Shown here piece after piece: positions 53,520-62,171 of a DNA stretch of 64,000 nt. The DNA is from Enterococcus_D entomosocium (lineage in GTDB: Bacteria; Bacillota; Bacilli; Lactobacillales; Enterococcaceae), in assembly GCF_030441895.1 (NCBI RefSeq), contig NZ_JARJAS010000004.1; one strand, written 5' to 3'. A program made the translations under genes and the position numbers. The first letter of the stretch is position 1. Every line of letters begins with the position of its first letter. The notes beneath the pieces were generated by a model, which worked only from the letters and a program-made list of their open reading frames with translations, was not told the origin of the DNA and searched no databases.

Positions 53520-53548
53520 ATTGTAAATGAAGTGTAATTATATTTCAA
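53520..53548 (-). promoter_or_regulatory. Promoter of the anmK operon
   Basis: Reading leftward, TTGAAA (53548-53543), a 17-nt spacer and TACAAT (53525-53520) form a good sigma-A promoter. Confidence 0.8.
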
Positions 53549-53671
53549 GATATAAATTTATAATTGAAAAAACATTTCAACATAATGATGTTAGGTGTTC
53601 GCTATTTTTATCAAAAATGGGTGGTAAATGAAATTTCGCTGGAAGAGAGATGTCTAACGATCAGGGAAAGT

Positions 53672-53679
53672 GGTATAAT
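53672..53679 (+). promoter_or_regulatory. Extended -10 promoter of sbcDC
   Basis: TATAAT (53674-53679) preceded by TGG, 34 nt before sbcD. The -35 region is poor. Confidence 0.55.
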
Positions 53680-53712
53680 GATTGGAAGGATATTTTTTAA
53701 GAAGGTGAAGAA

Positions 53713-54834
53713 ATGCGCTTTATACATACAGCTGATTGGCACATCGGAAAAAAACTACATGGCTATGATCTGCTGGAAGACCAACGAGCAATCATTGATC
53801 AAATCATAGCGCTAGCAAGAGCAGAAAAGGTCGATGCCATCGTCATTGCGGGGGACCTTTATGATCGTTCGGTTCCTGCTGTTGATGCAGTCAAATTACT
53901 AAATGAAAAAATCGCTGAAATCAATTTAACGAATGAACTGCCATTATTGGCTATCTCAGGAAATCATGATAGTCCAACTCGTTTAGAAACCGGCAGTCAG
54001 TGGTTTCAACAAACACGCTTTTACCTGTCCACCAGCATCGAACAAAGTTTGCACCCGGTTGAGTTTGACGATACACAATTCTTTTTACTACCGTATTTCG
54101 AACCCATCGAGGCCCGCTTGTTTTTTGATGAACCATTAATGAAGATTTCTGATAGTGTCCAAAGAGTCATTGAGGAGATGACCAAGAACTTTGACTCGTC
54201 CAAAAAGCAAGTGCTAGTGACCCATTTTTTTGTGGCGGGTTCTAGCCAAACAGATTCAGAAACAAAAATTCAAGTTGGCGGATTGGACAGCGTACCGACC
54301 ACCGCTTTTGCGCCTTTTGATCGGGTTGTTTTAGGCCATTTACATGCCAATACGGCTCTCAAACACCCAAAGATCGGGTACAGCGGCTCACCACTGAAAT
54401 TTTCCCTTTCTGAACGGACGAACCAAAAAGGGATCTATCTTATTGATACCGTAAAAGATACCAATGAATTTATTCCACTGACACCAAAAAGGGATATCCA
54501 GCAGCTGACGGCGTCCTTTGAGGAGTTGATCGATCCGGTTTTTTACCGTGATCTGGATCGTGAGGCGTTTTGGCATTTTCTGTTGACGGATCGTGCTGTG
54601 ATTCCAAATATGATGAATCAGTTGCGAAAAATCTATCCATTTATTTTGTCTGTCGAACGGTTGAATGGACGAGAACAGACGAAAAAAAGACAGCTAACGA
54701 CACGAGAAACCGACCCGCAGACCTTGATCAGTCATTTTTTTCAAGAAATGACGGGAGATTCATTGCTCGATTCACAAACCAAATGGATCGAACAAGGATT
54801 AAATGAAGCATTTGTCGTGGAAAAGAGGGAATAG
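53713..54834 (+). CDS. sbcD: Nuclease SbcCD subunit D
   Basis: This 373-residue Mre11-type phosphoesterase has metal-binding motifs: FIHTADWHIGKK at the N-terminus, AGDLYDRSVP, SGNHDS and a later GHLHAN. With SbcC it cleaves DNA hairpins and processes double-strand breaks. The ATG follows AAGAAGGTGAAG. It is followed by sbcC with a 2-nt gap, so translation is coupled. Confidence 0.97.
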   Translation: MRFIHTADWHIGKKLHGYDLLEDQRAIIDQIIALARAEKVDAIVIAGDLYDRSVPAVDAVKLLNEKIAEINLTNELPLLAISGNHDSPTRLETGSQWFQQTRFYLSTSIEQSLHPVEFDDTQFFLLPYFEPIEARLFFDEPLMKISDSVQRVIEEMTKNFDSSKKQVLVTHFFVAGSSQTDSETKIQVGGLDSVPTTAFAPFDRVVLGHLHANTALKHPKIGYSGSPLKFSLSERTNQKGIYLIDTVKDTNEFIPLTPKRDIQQLTASFEELIDPVFYRDLDREAFWHFLLTDRAVIPNMMNQLRKIYPFILSVERLNGREQTKKRQLTTRETDPQTLISHFFQEMTGDSLLDSQTKWIEQGLNEAFVVEKRE

Positions 54835-54836
54835 TC

Positions 54837-57800
54837 ATGCAACCGAAGTCTTTACAAATGAAAAATTTTGGTCCATTCATTGATGAAAAATTGGATTTTA
54901 GTCAGCTGCAAGCTGGCGGGTTGTTTTTGATCAGCGGTAAAACTGGTGCAGGAAAAACGACGATTTTCGATGGAATGACGTTTGCCTTGTTCGGTGAAAC
55001 ATCGGGGAATCTGCGCTCAGGCAAAGAAATGCGATCGATGTTTGCTTCACCAACCGAAGAGACCAGCGTCACGTTTACTTTTGAACATCAGCGTTTTACC
55101 TACCAGATCCAACGGAAACCGGAACAGACGTTAGCAAAAAAACGTGGTGACGGTGTCACTAACCAAACGGCAAAAGTTCAATTGACGATTTTTGACGCCG
55201 ATGGCAAAGAGAAAAAGCAGATCAGTAAACGGACAGAAGTTGATGCGTTTATCAAGGATCTGCTGCAGCTGGATGCAAAACAGTTTTTTCAAATCATGAT
55301 GTTGCCGCAAGGAGAATTTCGTAATTTTCTGATTGCCAGTAGTAACGAGAAAGAACGGGTTTTACGAAATCTATTTGGTACAGAAATGTACCAGCAATTT
55401 AATGAATGGCTAAAAGAGCAAGTCAAAGCACAAAGTAGAAAGCTTGAACATCAGCAACTAGTCGCTTCGCAGATCATGGAGCGTTTTGAATGGGAAGCAG
55501 TGCAAGAAGTTTTAACGGTTGCGGAATGTCTGACTTTATGGGCGCAAGATTTAGAGAAACAACAGATTCAACTTCAAAAGTTATTGCAGAGAAAAGACCA
55601 GGCAACGCAAGAAATGAAAGCTGCGCAAGATGCCTTTTACCGTGCAAAAGAAATCGAAAATGCTCGGATCGAATGGCAAGAACTACAAGAAAAAGCACAA
55701 CTGTTGAATGCCCAAAAAAACGAGATCGATCAAAAAAAAGCACGATTGACCCAACTTGTGTGGGCGCTTGAACATCAAGAAATCATGCAGCAAAAAGAAG
55801 AACGCGTAAATGAAGCGCAGCAAGCAGCACAGCAAATCGACGAAACGAAGCAGCTGTTGCAAGATGTTCAGCGGCAACAAGTAAGCTGGAAAGAACAAAG
55901 ACCGTTGATCGAAGAGACTAAGAAAAAGCATGAAGCTGCCAATCAAAGAAGCCAACAGATCCAGCAGCAGATTCCATTGGCGCAACGCACAGAAAAGCAG
56001 CGAGAAGAAGTGGCACAGCAGGAAAAAGCAGCACAGCAGCAAACGGGCAAATTGACCAAAATTACTCAAGTGCTTGCTAACACCAAAACACAAGAGCAGC
56101 AACTGGTAGAAAAAATTGAAACGTTAAGAACATTTCAAACAGAAGCATTAAAACTAGCTGAAACACAATTGCTAATTGAAAAATGGCAACAAGCAAAGGC
56201 ACTGGTTCGTGAAGCAGAACAAAAAGCAGGGGAACAGCAACAAATTCATTCGGAGTTAGTCCTTGAACAACAGCAATTGACAGCATCCTTGCTGGAGCTG
56301 CAAAAAACGCTAAAACAAGAAACCAGTCAAAATGCTCGAATGCAAATTGCGCGGCTTCGCCTTTTACTGGAAGAAAATGAACCCTGTCCGGTTTGCGGAT
56401 CCTTGGATCATCCGAATGCACAGGAGCATACGACCTATCCCATTGAGGACATTCTTGCGAGTGAGCAAAGACTTGAGCAAATGCAAGAAAAATTGACGAT
56501 AGTCCAACAGCAGGTATCGGCAAATCAAACGCTTCAAGAACAAGCGTTATTGCGGATCAATGAATGGCAAGCGACAAGCGTTTCGGCGGAAAAGCAAGCG
56601 GCTGCTGCTTGGAACGACGTTCAGCAGGCATACGCTAGGTTACAGCCTTTCGAAACGCAAGAGAAGCTTACTGAAGAAACGATTGCACAGGAATTAAAAA
56701 AACGACAATCTATCAATCAGCAAAAAGCCTCCTCTTACGAAGCAGCGCAAAAAACATATCAGGCAGTAAAGGGGCAATTGACAAAGTTAGATGAATCCTA
56801 TCAGCAAGTCAGTGAGCAAGCAAAAAAGGCCGAGGAAGCGCGCCAACTTGCGGCAGGAAAATTGGCCTCTTTGCAAGAACAACTTGGTGGTGCTACTTAC
56901 CAACAACTACAAGCCGATTTAGCGTCAATTCATCTTTTACTAAGGGAATATACGCAACAAATCGAGGCGGATGCCCGGCAAGAAGCACAGATCAAAGAGC
57001 AGCAAGCGATCCTTTCAGAGAAGTTGAAGAATGTACAACAATTTTTCGAAGAAAAGCAAGCCGCCAAGGCGAAAGCAGAACAACGGCTGATGCAACGATT
57101 GCAAGAAGCAGCGATGACTGAAGAAGCAATGCGGGAATTGATTGCCCAAGCTCCTCAAACAACCCTTCTGACAGAAGAAATCAAAACCTATGAGCAAGAA
57201 ACGGCGTTTGTTCAACAGCGTCTGATATTGCTAGATACCCAATTAAAAGAGCAGGCGACAATGGATTTAATCCAATTGGAAACGACCTACCTTCAGTTGC
57301 AGACTGTGATGGAGGAATTACAGCAAGAAACGGTTCGTAAACAGGAGAAGGTCAACAGCAATCAACGGTTATTTGACGAGTTGCAAGTCATTTATCAGAA
57401 AAATGTAGAAGAACTTGCCCAATTAGGCCAACTTCAACAGTTGGCAGAAACCATCAATGGCGAAAACACGAAGAAAACCAGCTTGGAACGGTATGTGTTG
57501 CAACAATTTTTGACGGAGATCTTAGAAGTCGCCAATGAACGCTTGTCCCGTTTGACCCGTGGCCGCTATCAATTTGAATTAGCGGATAAAGTTGGGAGCT
57601 ATCGAAGCTCAACAGGCTTAGAAATTGACATCTATGACGATAATGCCGGTCAAGTCAGAAGAGCACATACACTGTCAGGCGGTGAAAGCTTTATTGCAGC
57701 CTTAGCGTTAGCAATCTCTTTAGCAGATGTGATCCAGCAACGAGCTGGCGGGATTGAGATCGAAGCACTTTTCATCGATGAAGGGTTTGGCTCGCTTGAT

Positions 57801-57965
57801 GAAGAATCATTGGAAATGGCGATGGAAGCATTAGAAATGATCGAAAATGAAGGGCGCATGATTGGGATCATCAGTCATGTTCGAGAACTGCGGGCAAGGA
57901 TCCTGCAGCAAGTTTTCGTAGAAACCAACGGCAGCGGGCAAAGCCGGATCCGAATAAAAGAATAA
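54837..57965 (+). CDS. sbcC: Nuclease SbcCD subunit C
   Basis: This 1042-residue Rad50-type SMC-like ATPase has an N-terminal Walker A (SGKTGAGKTTIFDG). Two very long glutamine-rich coiled-coil arms (about residues 180-500 and 540-880) flank a zinc hook CPVC (C517, C520). The C-terminal half-ATPase has LSGGESFIAALALA and Walker B ALFIDEGFGSLDEE. It partners SbcD. The Q-rich coiled coil creates long open frames on the opposite strand that are not genes. Confidence 0.97.
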   Translation: MQPKSLQMKNFGPFIDEKLDFSQLQAGGLFLISGKTGAGKTTIFDGMTFALFGETSGNLRSGKEMRSMFASPTEETSVTFTFEHQRFTYQIQRKPEQTLAKKRGDGVTNQTAKVQLTIFDADGKEKKQISKRTEVDAFIKDLLQLDAKQFFQIMMLPQGEFRNFLIASSNEKERVLRNLFGTEMYQQFNEWLKEQVKAQSRKLEHQQLVASQIMERFEWEAVQEVLTVAECLTLWAQDLEKQQIQLQKLLQRKDQATQEMKAAQDAFYRAKEIENARIEWQELQEKAQLLNAQKNEIDQKKARLTQLVWALEHQEIMQQKEERVNEAQQAAQQIDETKQLLQDVQRQQVSWKEQRPLIEETKKKHEAANQRSQQIQQQIPLAQRTEKQREEVAQQEKAAQQQTGKLTKITQVLANTKTQEQQLVEKIETLRTFQTEALKLAETQLLIEKWQQAKALVREAEQKAGEQQQIHSELVLEQQQLTASLLELQKTLKQETSQNARMQIARLRLLLEENEPCPVCGSLDHPNAQEHTTYPIEDILASEQRLEQMQEKLTIVQQQVSANQTLQEQALLRINEWQATSVSAEKQAAAAWNDVQQAYARLQPFETQEKLTEETIAQELKKRQSINQQKASSYEAAQKTYQAVKGQLTKLDESYQQVSEQAKKAEEARQLAAGKLASLQEQLGGATYQQLQADLASIHLLLREYTQQIEADARQEAQIKEQQAILSEKLKNVQQFFEEKQAAKAKAEQRLMQRLQEAAMTEEAMRELIAQAPQTTLLTEEIKTYEQETAFVQQRLILLDTQLKEQATMDLIQLETTYLQLQTVMEELQQETVRKQEKVNSNQRLFDELQVIYQKNVEELAQLGQLQQLAETINGENTKKTSLERYVLQQFLTEILEVANERLSRLTRGRYQFELADKVGSYRSSTGLEIDIYDDNAGQVRRAHTLSGGESFIAALALAISLADVIQQRAGGIEIEALFIDEGFGSLDEESLEMAMEALEMIENEGRMIGIISHVRELRARILQQVFVETNGSGQSRIRIKE

Positions 57966-57981
57966 GGAGAGGAGGGCTCTT

Positions 57982-60900
57982 ATGAAGTGGAGTATTCCAG
58001 AAAAAGTAATCGAGCGGGGGAGAACGTATCTTAATGAAGGCCGTGTCCTGTCTGTCACCCCGGATAAAGAAAAAAATGTGTGGCATGCAGAAGTACTCGG
58101 AACAGAATTGTATTTAGTTACTTTGGATGCTACTGCCAAAGAAGTGGATTATTGCCAATGTCCCTATTGGGAAGAACATCATTATTGCAAACATACGGTG
58201 GCCGTCGAACTCTATTTACGCCAACAAGGAAAAACACGAAAAATCAATGAACAAACCCCCATCAAAAAAGCCTTTTCTGCTTCAGAGATGTTTTCCAATG
58301 GTTTTGCTCGCTTAGACAGCGAAAAGAAAGCGAGTAAACCATTACAGATTGAATTTCGGGTAGATACGATTGCGACAAATCCTTATCACCAAGAGATGGA
58401 TATTTTAGGGGTCTCTTTGAAGGTCGGGCATCGCGGCACGGCCAGGACCTATGTCGTCAAAAACATTTATAAATTTTTACAGATGTATCAAGAGAACAAG
58501 CAATATGCGGCCAATAAGCAACAGACCTTTTTGCTTTCTGCGGATGCTTTTGATGAGAAAAATCGAGCTTTATTGAATCGATTGACAGGAATCGCGCAAA
58601 CCCAACAATTAATGGGGCAAGCGGGCATTCAAATCAATGGCAAACTTGACAAAAAATACTTGCTGCTGCCCGTTGAATTCGGCAAGGAACTGCTATTGCA
58701 ATTCAATGATGTCTACACGCAAATCACCATTGGTGAAACCAAGGTCAGCCAAGTAGACTTCCAATCGGGGGAACCATTGACGTTTTCAGTTACAAAAGAA
58801 GCGGATCATTTTCCGCTGCAGTTCGTAAAAGACTTCGACCACTTACTTAGTTATTATAACTGGGGGCTGTTGGACGGAACATTTTATGAATTGACTGTCG
58901 AGCAAAAGGAGATCTATGTCACGATGCAGCAGCTGTTTAAACGTTTTGAACAGCCAATCATTGATTATCCAAAAGAAGAGCTGGCGAATCTCTTTATGAA
59001 AGTTTTGCCTTATTTGCGAAAAATTGGGCGTGTCCAAGTGGCTCCTGAGGTTCAAAATGACATCGAAGAATCTGAATTGAAAGCAGTTTTCTCCTTGCGG
59101 AAAATCAAAGGTCAAGTAGATCTACAAGTTGATTTTACTTATGGAGAAGTCGTTTTTTCAAGTGATGAAAAACATCAATACATGCCAGAAAATCATCCAG
59201 AGATTTTACGTGATTTCCAACAAGAAGCACGGATCGAAGCCATTATTGAAACCTTTGGCTATCAAGCCAGCAGCAAAAATTGGCAAAAAAATCTACCACT
59301 AGGCGAGCAACTCTATACCTTTTTTACGAGAGAGATCCCGGTCTTGAGACAATTAGGGGAAGTGCGGATCGGCAAGAAGCTGCGGGAACTCTACCTTGAT
59401 GCCCAGCATCATCGACCAGAAATCGTGATTGAAGAGAATGGTTCTTGGTTGGATATCAAGTTTGATGTTAGCGGCATTCAAGAATCAGAGATCAACGATG
59501 TTTTGCGGAGTCTGTTGCAATCTGCACAATTTTATACCACAGAAAATGGGCAAGTTCTTTCGCTGGAGTCGGAAGAGTTTCAAGAAGCAAGTGCTGCCCT
59601 CAAAAAATTACGGCTCTCGTTAGATACGAAAAACGGGGCAATCCAAGTCCCATTGAATCAAGGGCTATTACTGCAAGAACAGTTTGCCGATCAAGCGAGT
59701 TTTAGTACAGGCTTTCAGCAAATGACGGAAGATTTGATCCATCCAGAAAACTTTGAGGCACAGTTGCCAGACAACTTGCATGCTGAGTTGCGGCAGTACC
59801 AAGAAGTTGGCTTTCGTTGGCTAAAAATGTTGAGCCATTATCAATTTGGCGGCATTCTTGCTGATGAAATGGGGTTAGGGAAGACCGTCCAAACCATTAG
59901 CTATTTGCTTTCTGAGAAACAAGAGCATCAAAAATTGAATGCATTGATCGTGGCACCAGCCAGTCTAACATTCAACTGGCAGCAAGAAATCAAACGGTTC
60001 GCACCTTCAATTTCAGCGACTGTCATCAGTGGAACGAAAGAAGAGCGAGAAGCGCAGATGGCGCAATCAGCGGATGTCCGAATTACTTCGTATGCAAGCT
60101 TGCGTCAGGACATTGATGCCTATCAAGCACTAGAGTTATCGTGTTTGATTTTAGATGAAGCACAGATGGTCAAAAACAGCGCGACCAAAACGGCACAGGC
60201 ATTGCGATCCTTGGAAGTTCCGCAGCGGTTCGCCCTCAGTGGCACACCGATCGAGAACAATTTAGAAGAATTGTGGTCCTTGTTCCAAATGATTATGCCA
60301 GGCTTTTTCCCCAACAAGCAGAAATTTAAGGAACTATCTACACAGGAAATTGCAAAAATGATCAAACCCTTCATTTTGCGAAGAGATAAAAAATCTGTGT
60401 TACATGATTTGCCGCAAAAGCTGGAAACAAATTATTACAGTGTCCTAACAGAGGAACAAAAGAAAATTTATTTGGCGTATTTGCGACAAATGCGAGAAGA
60501 AATCGCGCAAATGGATTCTACGTCTTTCCGCAAAAATCGGATCAGTATTTTGGCTGGCTTGACTCGTCTACGGCAAATCTGCTGTGACCCTCGATTATTC
60601 GTGGAGGACTACGAAGGGTCTTCTGGGAAACTTGAACAGGTCAAAGATTTACTCTTAGCAGCCAAAGAAAATGGCCGTCGTGTCCTGCTATTTTCTCAGT
60701 TCACCAGTATGCTTTCGATCATTGAAGAAGAATTAGCCCAGGAAGGGTTTGAATCCTTCTATTTGCGTGGCAGCACACCGCCGCAAGATCGTTTGACGAT
60801 GGTCAATGCTTTTAATAGTGGCGAAAAAGATGTCTTCTTGATCTCATTAAAAGCAGGAGGAACTGGACTAAATCTGACTGGTGCAGATACAGTGATTTTA

Positions 60901-61146
60901 TACGATTTATGGTGGAACCCGGCAGTGGAAGAACAAGCCGCTGGACGAGCCCATCGGATCGGTCAAAAAAATGTAGTCGAAGTCTGGCGAATGATCGCCG
61001 AAGGAACCATTGAAGAACGAATGGATGCATTGCAACAAGAAAAGCGTGAGCTTTTCCAAAAAGTGATTCAAGGCAATGAAACCCAGCTTCAACAAATGAC
61101 CGAAGAAGATATTCGCTTAATTTTGAGTATCGGCGAAGAAAATTAA
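57982..61146 (+). CDS. SNF2-family helicase with SWIM zinc finger
   Basis: This 1054-residue protein has a SWIM domain at the N-terminus (C58, C60, C69 and H71; CxC...CxH) and a middle region of unknown fold. A Swi2/Snf2 ATPase follows (Walker A K634 in DEMGLGKT, DEAQ box at D725, SGTPIENNLEELW, and motif VI AAGRAHRIGQ). It should translocate on double-stranded DNA and remodel protein-DNA complexes; SWIM domains bind DNA or protein. It starts 16 nt after sbcC and so is likely co-expressed with SbcCD, suggesting a repair or replication-restart role (inference). Confidence 0.94.
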   Translation: MKWSIPEKVIERGRTYLNEGRVLSVTPDKEKNVWHAEVLGTELYLVTLDATAKEVDYCQCPYWEEHHYCKHTVAVELYLRQQGKTRKINEQTPIKKAFSASEMFSNGFARLDSEKKASKPLQIEFRVDTIATNPYHQEMDILGVSLKVGHRGTARTYVVKNIYKFLQMYQENKQYAANKQQTFLLSADAFDEKNRALLNRLTGIAQTQQLMGQAGIQINGKLDKKYLLLPVEFGKELLLQFNDVYTQITIGETKVSQVDFQSGEPLTFSVTKEADHFPLQFVKDFDHLLSYYNWGLLDGTFYELTVEQKEIYVTMQQLFKRFEQPIIDYPKEELANLFMKVLPYLRKIGRVQVAPEVQNDIEESELKAVFSLRKIKGQVDLQVDFTYGEVVFSSDEKHQYMPENHPEILRDFQQEARIEAIIETFGYQASSKNWQKNLPLGEQLYTFFTREIPVLRQLGEVRIGKKLRELYLDAQHHRPEIVIEENGSWLDIKFDVSGIQESEINDVLRSLLQSAQFYTTENGQVLSLESEEFQEASAALKKLRLSLDTKNGAIQVPLNQGLLLQEQFADQASFSTGFQQMTEDLIHPENFEAQLPDNLHAELRQYQEVGFRWLKMLSHYQFGGILADEMGLGKTVQTISYLLSEKQEHQKLNALIVAPASLTFNWQQEIKRFAPSISATVISGTKEEREAQMAQSADVRITSYASLRQDIDAYQALELSCLILDEAQMVKNSATKTAQALRSLEVPQRFALSGTPIENNLEELWSLFQMIMPGFFPNKQKFKELSTQEIAKMIKPFILRRDKKSVLHDLPQKLETNYYSVLTEEQKKIYLAYLRQMREEIAQMDSTSFRKNRISILAGLTRLRQICCDPRLFVEDYEGSSGKLEQVKDLLLAAKENGRRVLLFSQFTSMLSIIEEELAQEGFESFYLRGSTPPQDRLTMVNAFNSGEKDVFLISLKAGGTGLNLTGADTVILYDLWWNPAVEEQAAGRAHRIGQKNVVEVWRMIAEGTIEERMDALQQEKRELFQKVIQGNETQLQQMTEEDIRLILSIGEEN

Positions 61147-61153
61147 GCATGTA

Positions 61154-61194
61154 AAAAAACATGGACCCGCTTGAAGCGAAGGTCCATGTTTTTT
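61154..61194. terminator. Bidirectional terminator
   Basis: AAAAAACATGGACC (61154-61167) pairs with GGTCCATGTTTTTT (61181-61194), shared by the SNF2 gene and the converging HAD gene. Confidence 0.9.
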
Positions 61195-61927
61195 AGTTAT
61201 AGGCGTATGCAGGAAGCTGCAAGAGGGCGTCAATACTTTCTTGGAGCTGCGAGAAAGCAGTGATCGACACATCGGGCAAATCTTCCAATCCATTAGGCGC
61301 CTGACGAAGACGATGATTGAACCACAAGGCTTGCCAACCGGCTTTTTTGCAGCCCACTACATCATTATCAAAGTTGTCACCTACGTACAGTGTTGTTTCT
61401 GGATCAAGAGCAAAGGCGGTTTCTGCCAATTGGAAAATTTCTAGTTGCGGCTTTTGATAGCCAGTTGCTTGGGAAATGATCATATGCTCTGGTTTGATCC
61501 ATCGAGTCAGTTGCAACTGATTCAACTTCTTTTGTTGGTGGTCGGTGGGACCGTTAGTAATAATTCCTAATTTGATTGGCAATTTGGACAAATAACTCAA
61601 GGTTGACTCAACTTCTGGATGTAGCGTGATAGCATCTAGTTCTTGTTCATAGCACAACTGAAACTGGCAGCTCTCTTCCATAGTAATAGGGAAATAACCT
61701 AAGTCCGTTAGAGAATGAGTCAGCCGGTAATAACGAAAATGCTCCAGCGTCCATTCATTCGCCAATACCCTTCCAAACTGTTCATCGCTATGTACGCGAA
61801 AACGCAAATAAAGAGCGGTTAGGTCCTTGCGGGCAATTTGTGGAAAGCATGAGGTTATGGCATTACGAAATGGTTGTTGCTGGTCATATAAGGTATCATC
61901 GACATCAAAAAGAATACTAGTGATCAA
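61193..61927 (-). CDS. HAD-family phosphatase (YjjG-like)
   Basis: This 244-residue HAD subfamily IA hydrolase has motif I ILFDVDDTLYDQ, motif II ITNGPTD, and motif III/IV YVGDNFDNDVVGCKKAGW with a helical cap between. YjjG-type enzymes dephosphorylate nucleotides such as dUMP and pyrimidine analogues; the substrate here is not known. Start: a GTG at 61936 has AAAGG only one base upstream, so the TTG at 61927 with proper spacing is preferred, though not certain. Confidence 0.9.
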   Translation of the reverse strand: MITSILFDVDDTLYDQQQPFRNAITSCFPQIARKDLTALYLRFRVHSDEQFGRVLANEWTLEHFRYYRLTHSLTDLGYFPITMEESCQFQLCYEQELDAITLHPEVESTLSYLSKLPIKLGIITNGPTDHQQKKLNQLQLTRWIKPEHMIISQATGYQKPQLEIFQLAETAFALDPETTLYVGDNFDNDVVGCKKAGWQALWFNHRLRQAPNGLEDLPDVSITAFSQLQESIDALLQLPAYAYN

Positions 61928-62118
61928 AAGAGACACGCCTTTCAGAGTTAGTGAAAATTTTCAGTTTGTTTTCGAATCAATCATAAGCCATTATGACTCT
62001 AAAAAAAAGAGGGAAAGCCTTGTGAAATAAAGGTTTTATTTACTGTTTTTAGAAATCCGCGTCTTGATAGGTTTTCAAAATTATAGTGAATTTTACCCAT
62101 TTTCACATGTTTCTCATT

Positions 62119-62147
62119 TTGCATTTCTTCAAAGAGTTGCTTATAAT
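62119..62147 (+). promoter_or_regulatory. Promoter of the ABC exporter gene
   Basis: TTGCAT (62119-62124), a 17-nt spacer and TATAAT (62142-62147), 25 nt before the GTG start. Confidence 0.75.
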
Positions 62148-62171
62148 GAAAGCTATTGAGGAGGGGGAAAT

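Noticed and set aside
53564..53809. 81-codon plus-strand frame before sbcD
   Set aside because: It runs into sbcD in a different frame, and the sbcD promoter lies within it.
55683..56523. Long frames opposite sbcC
   Set aside because: They arise from the Q/E/A-rich coiled-coil codons on the other strand.
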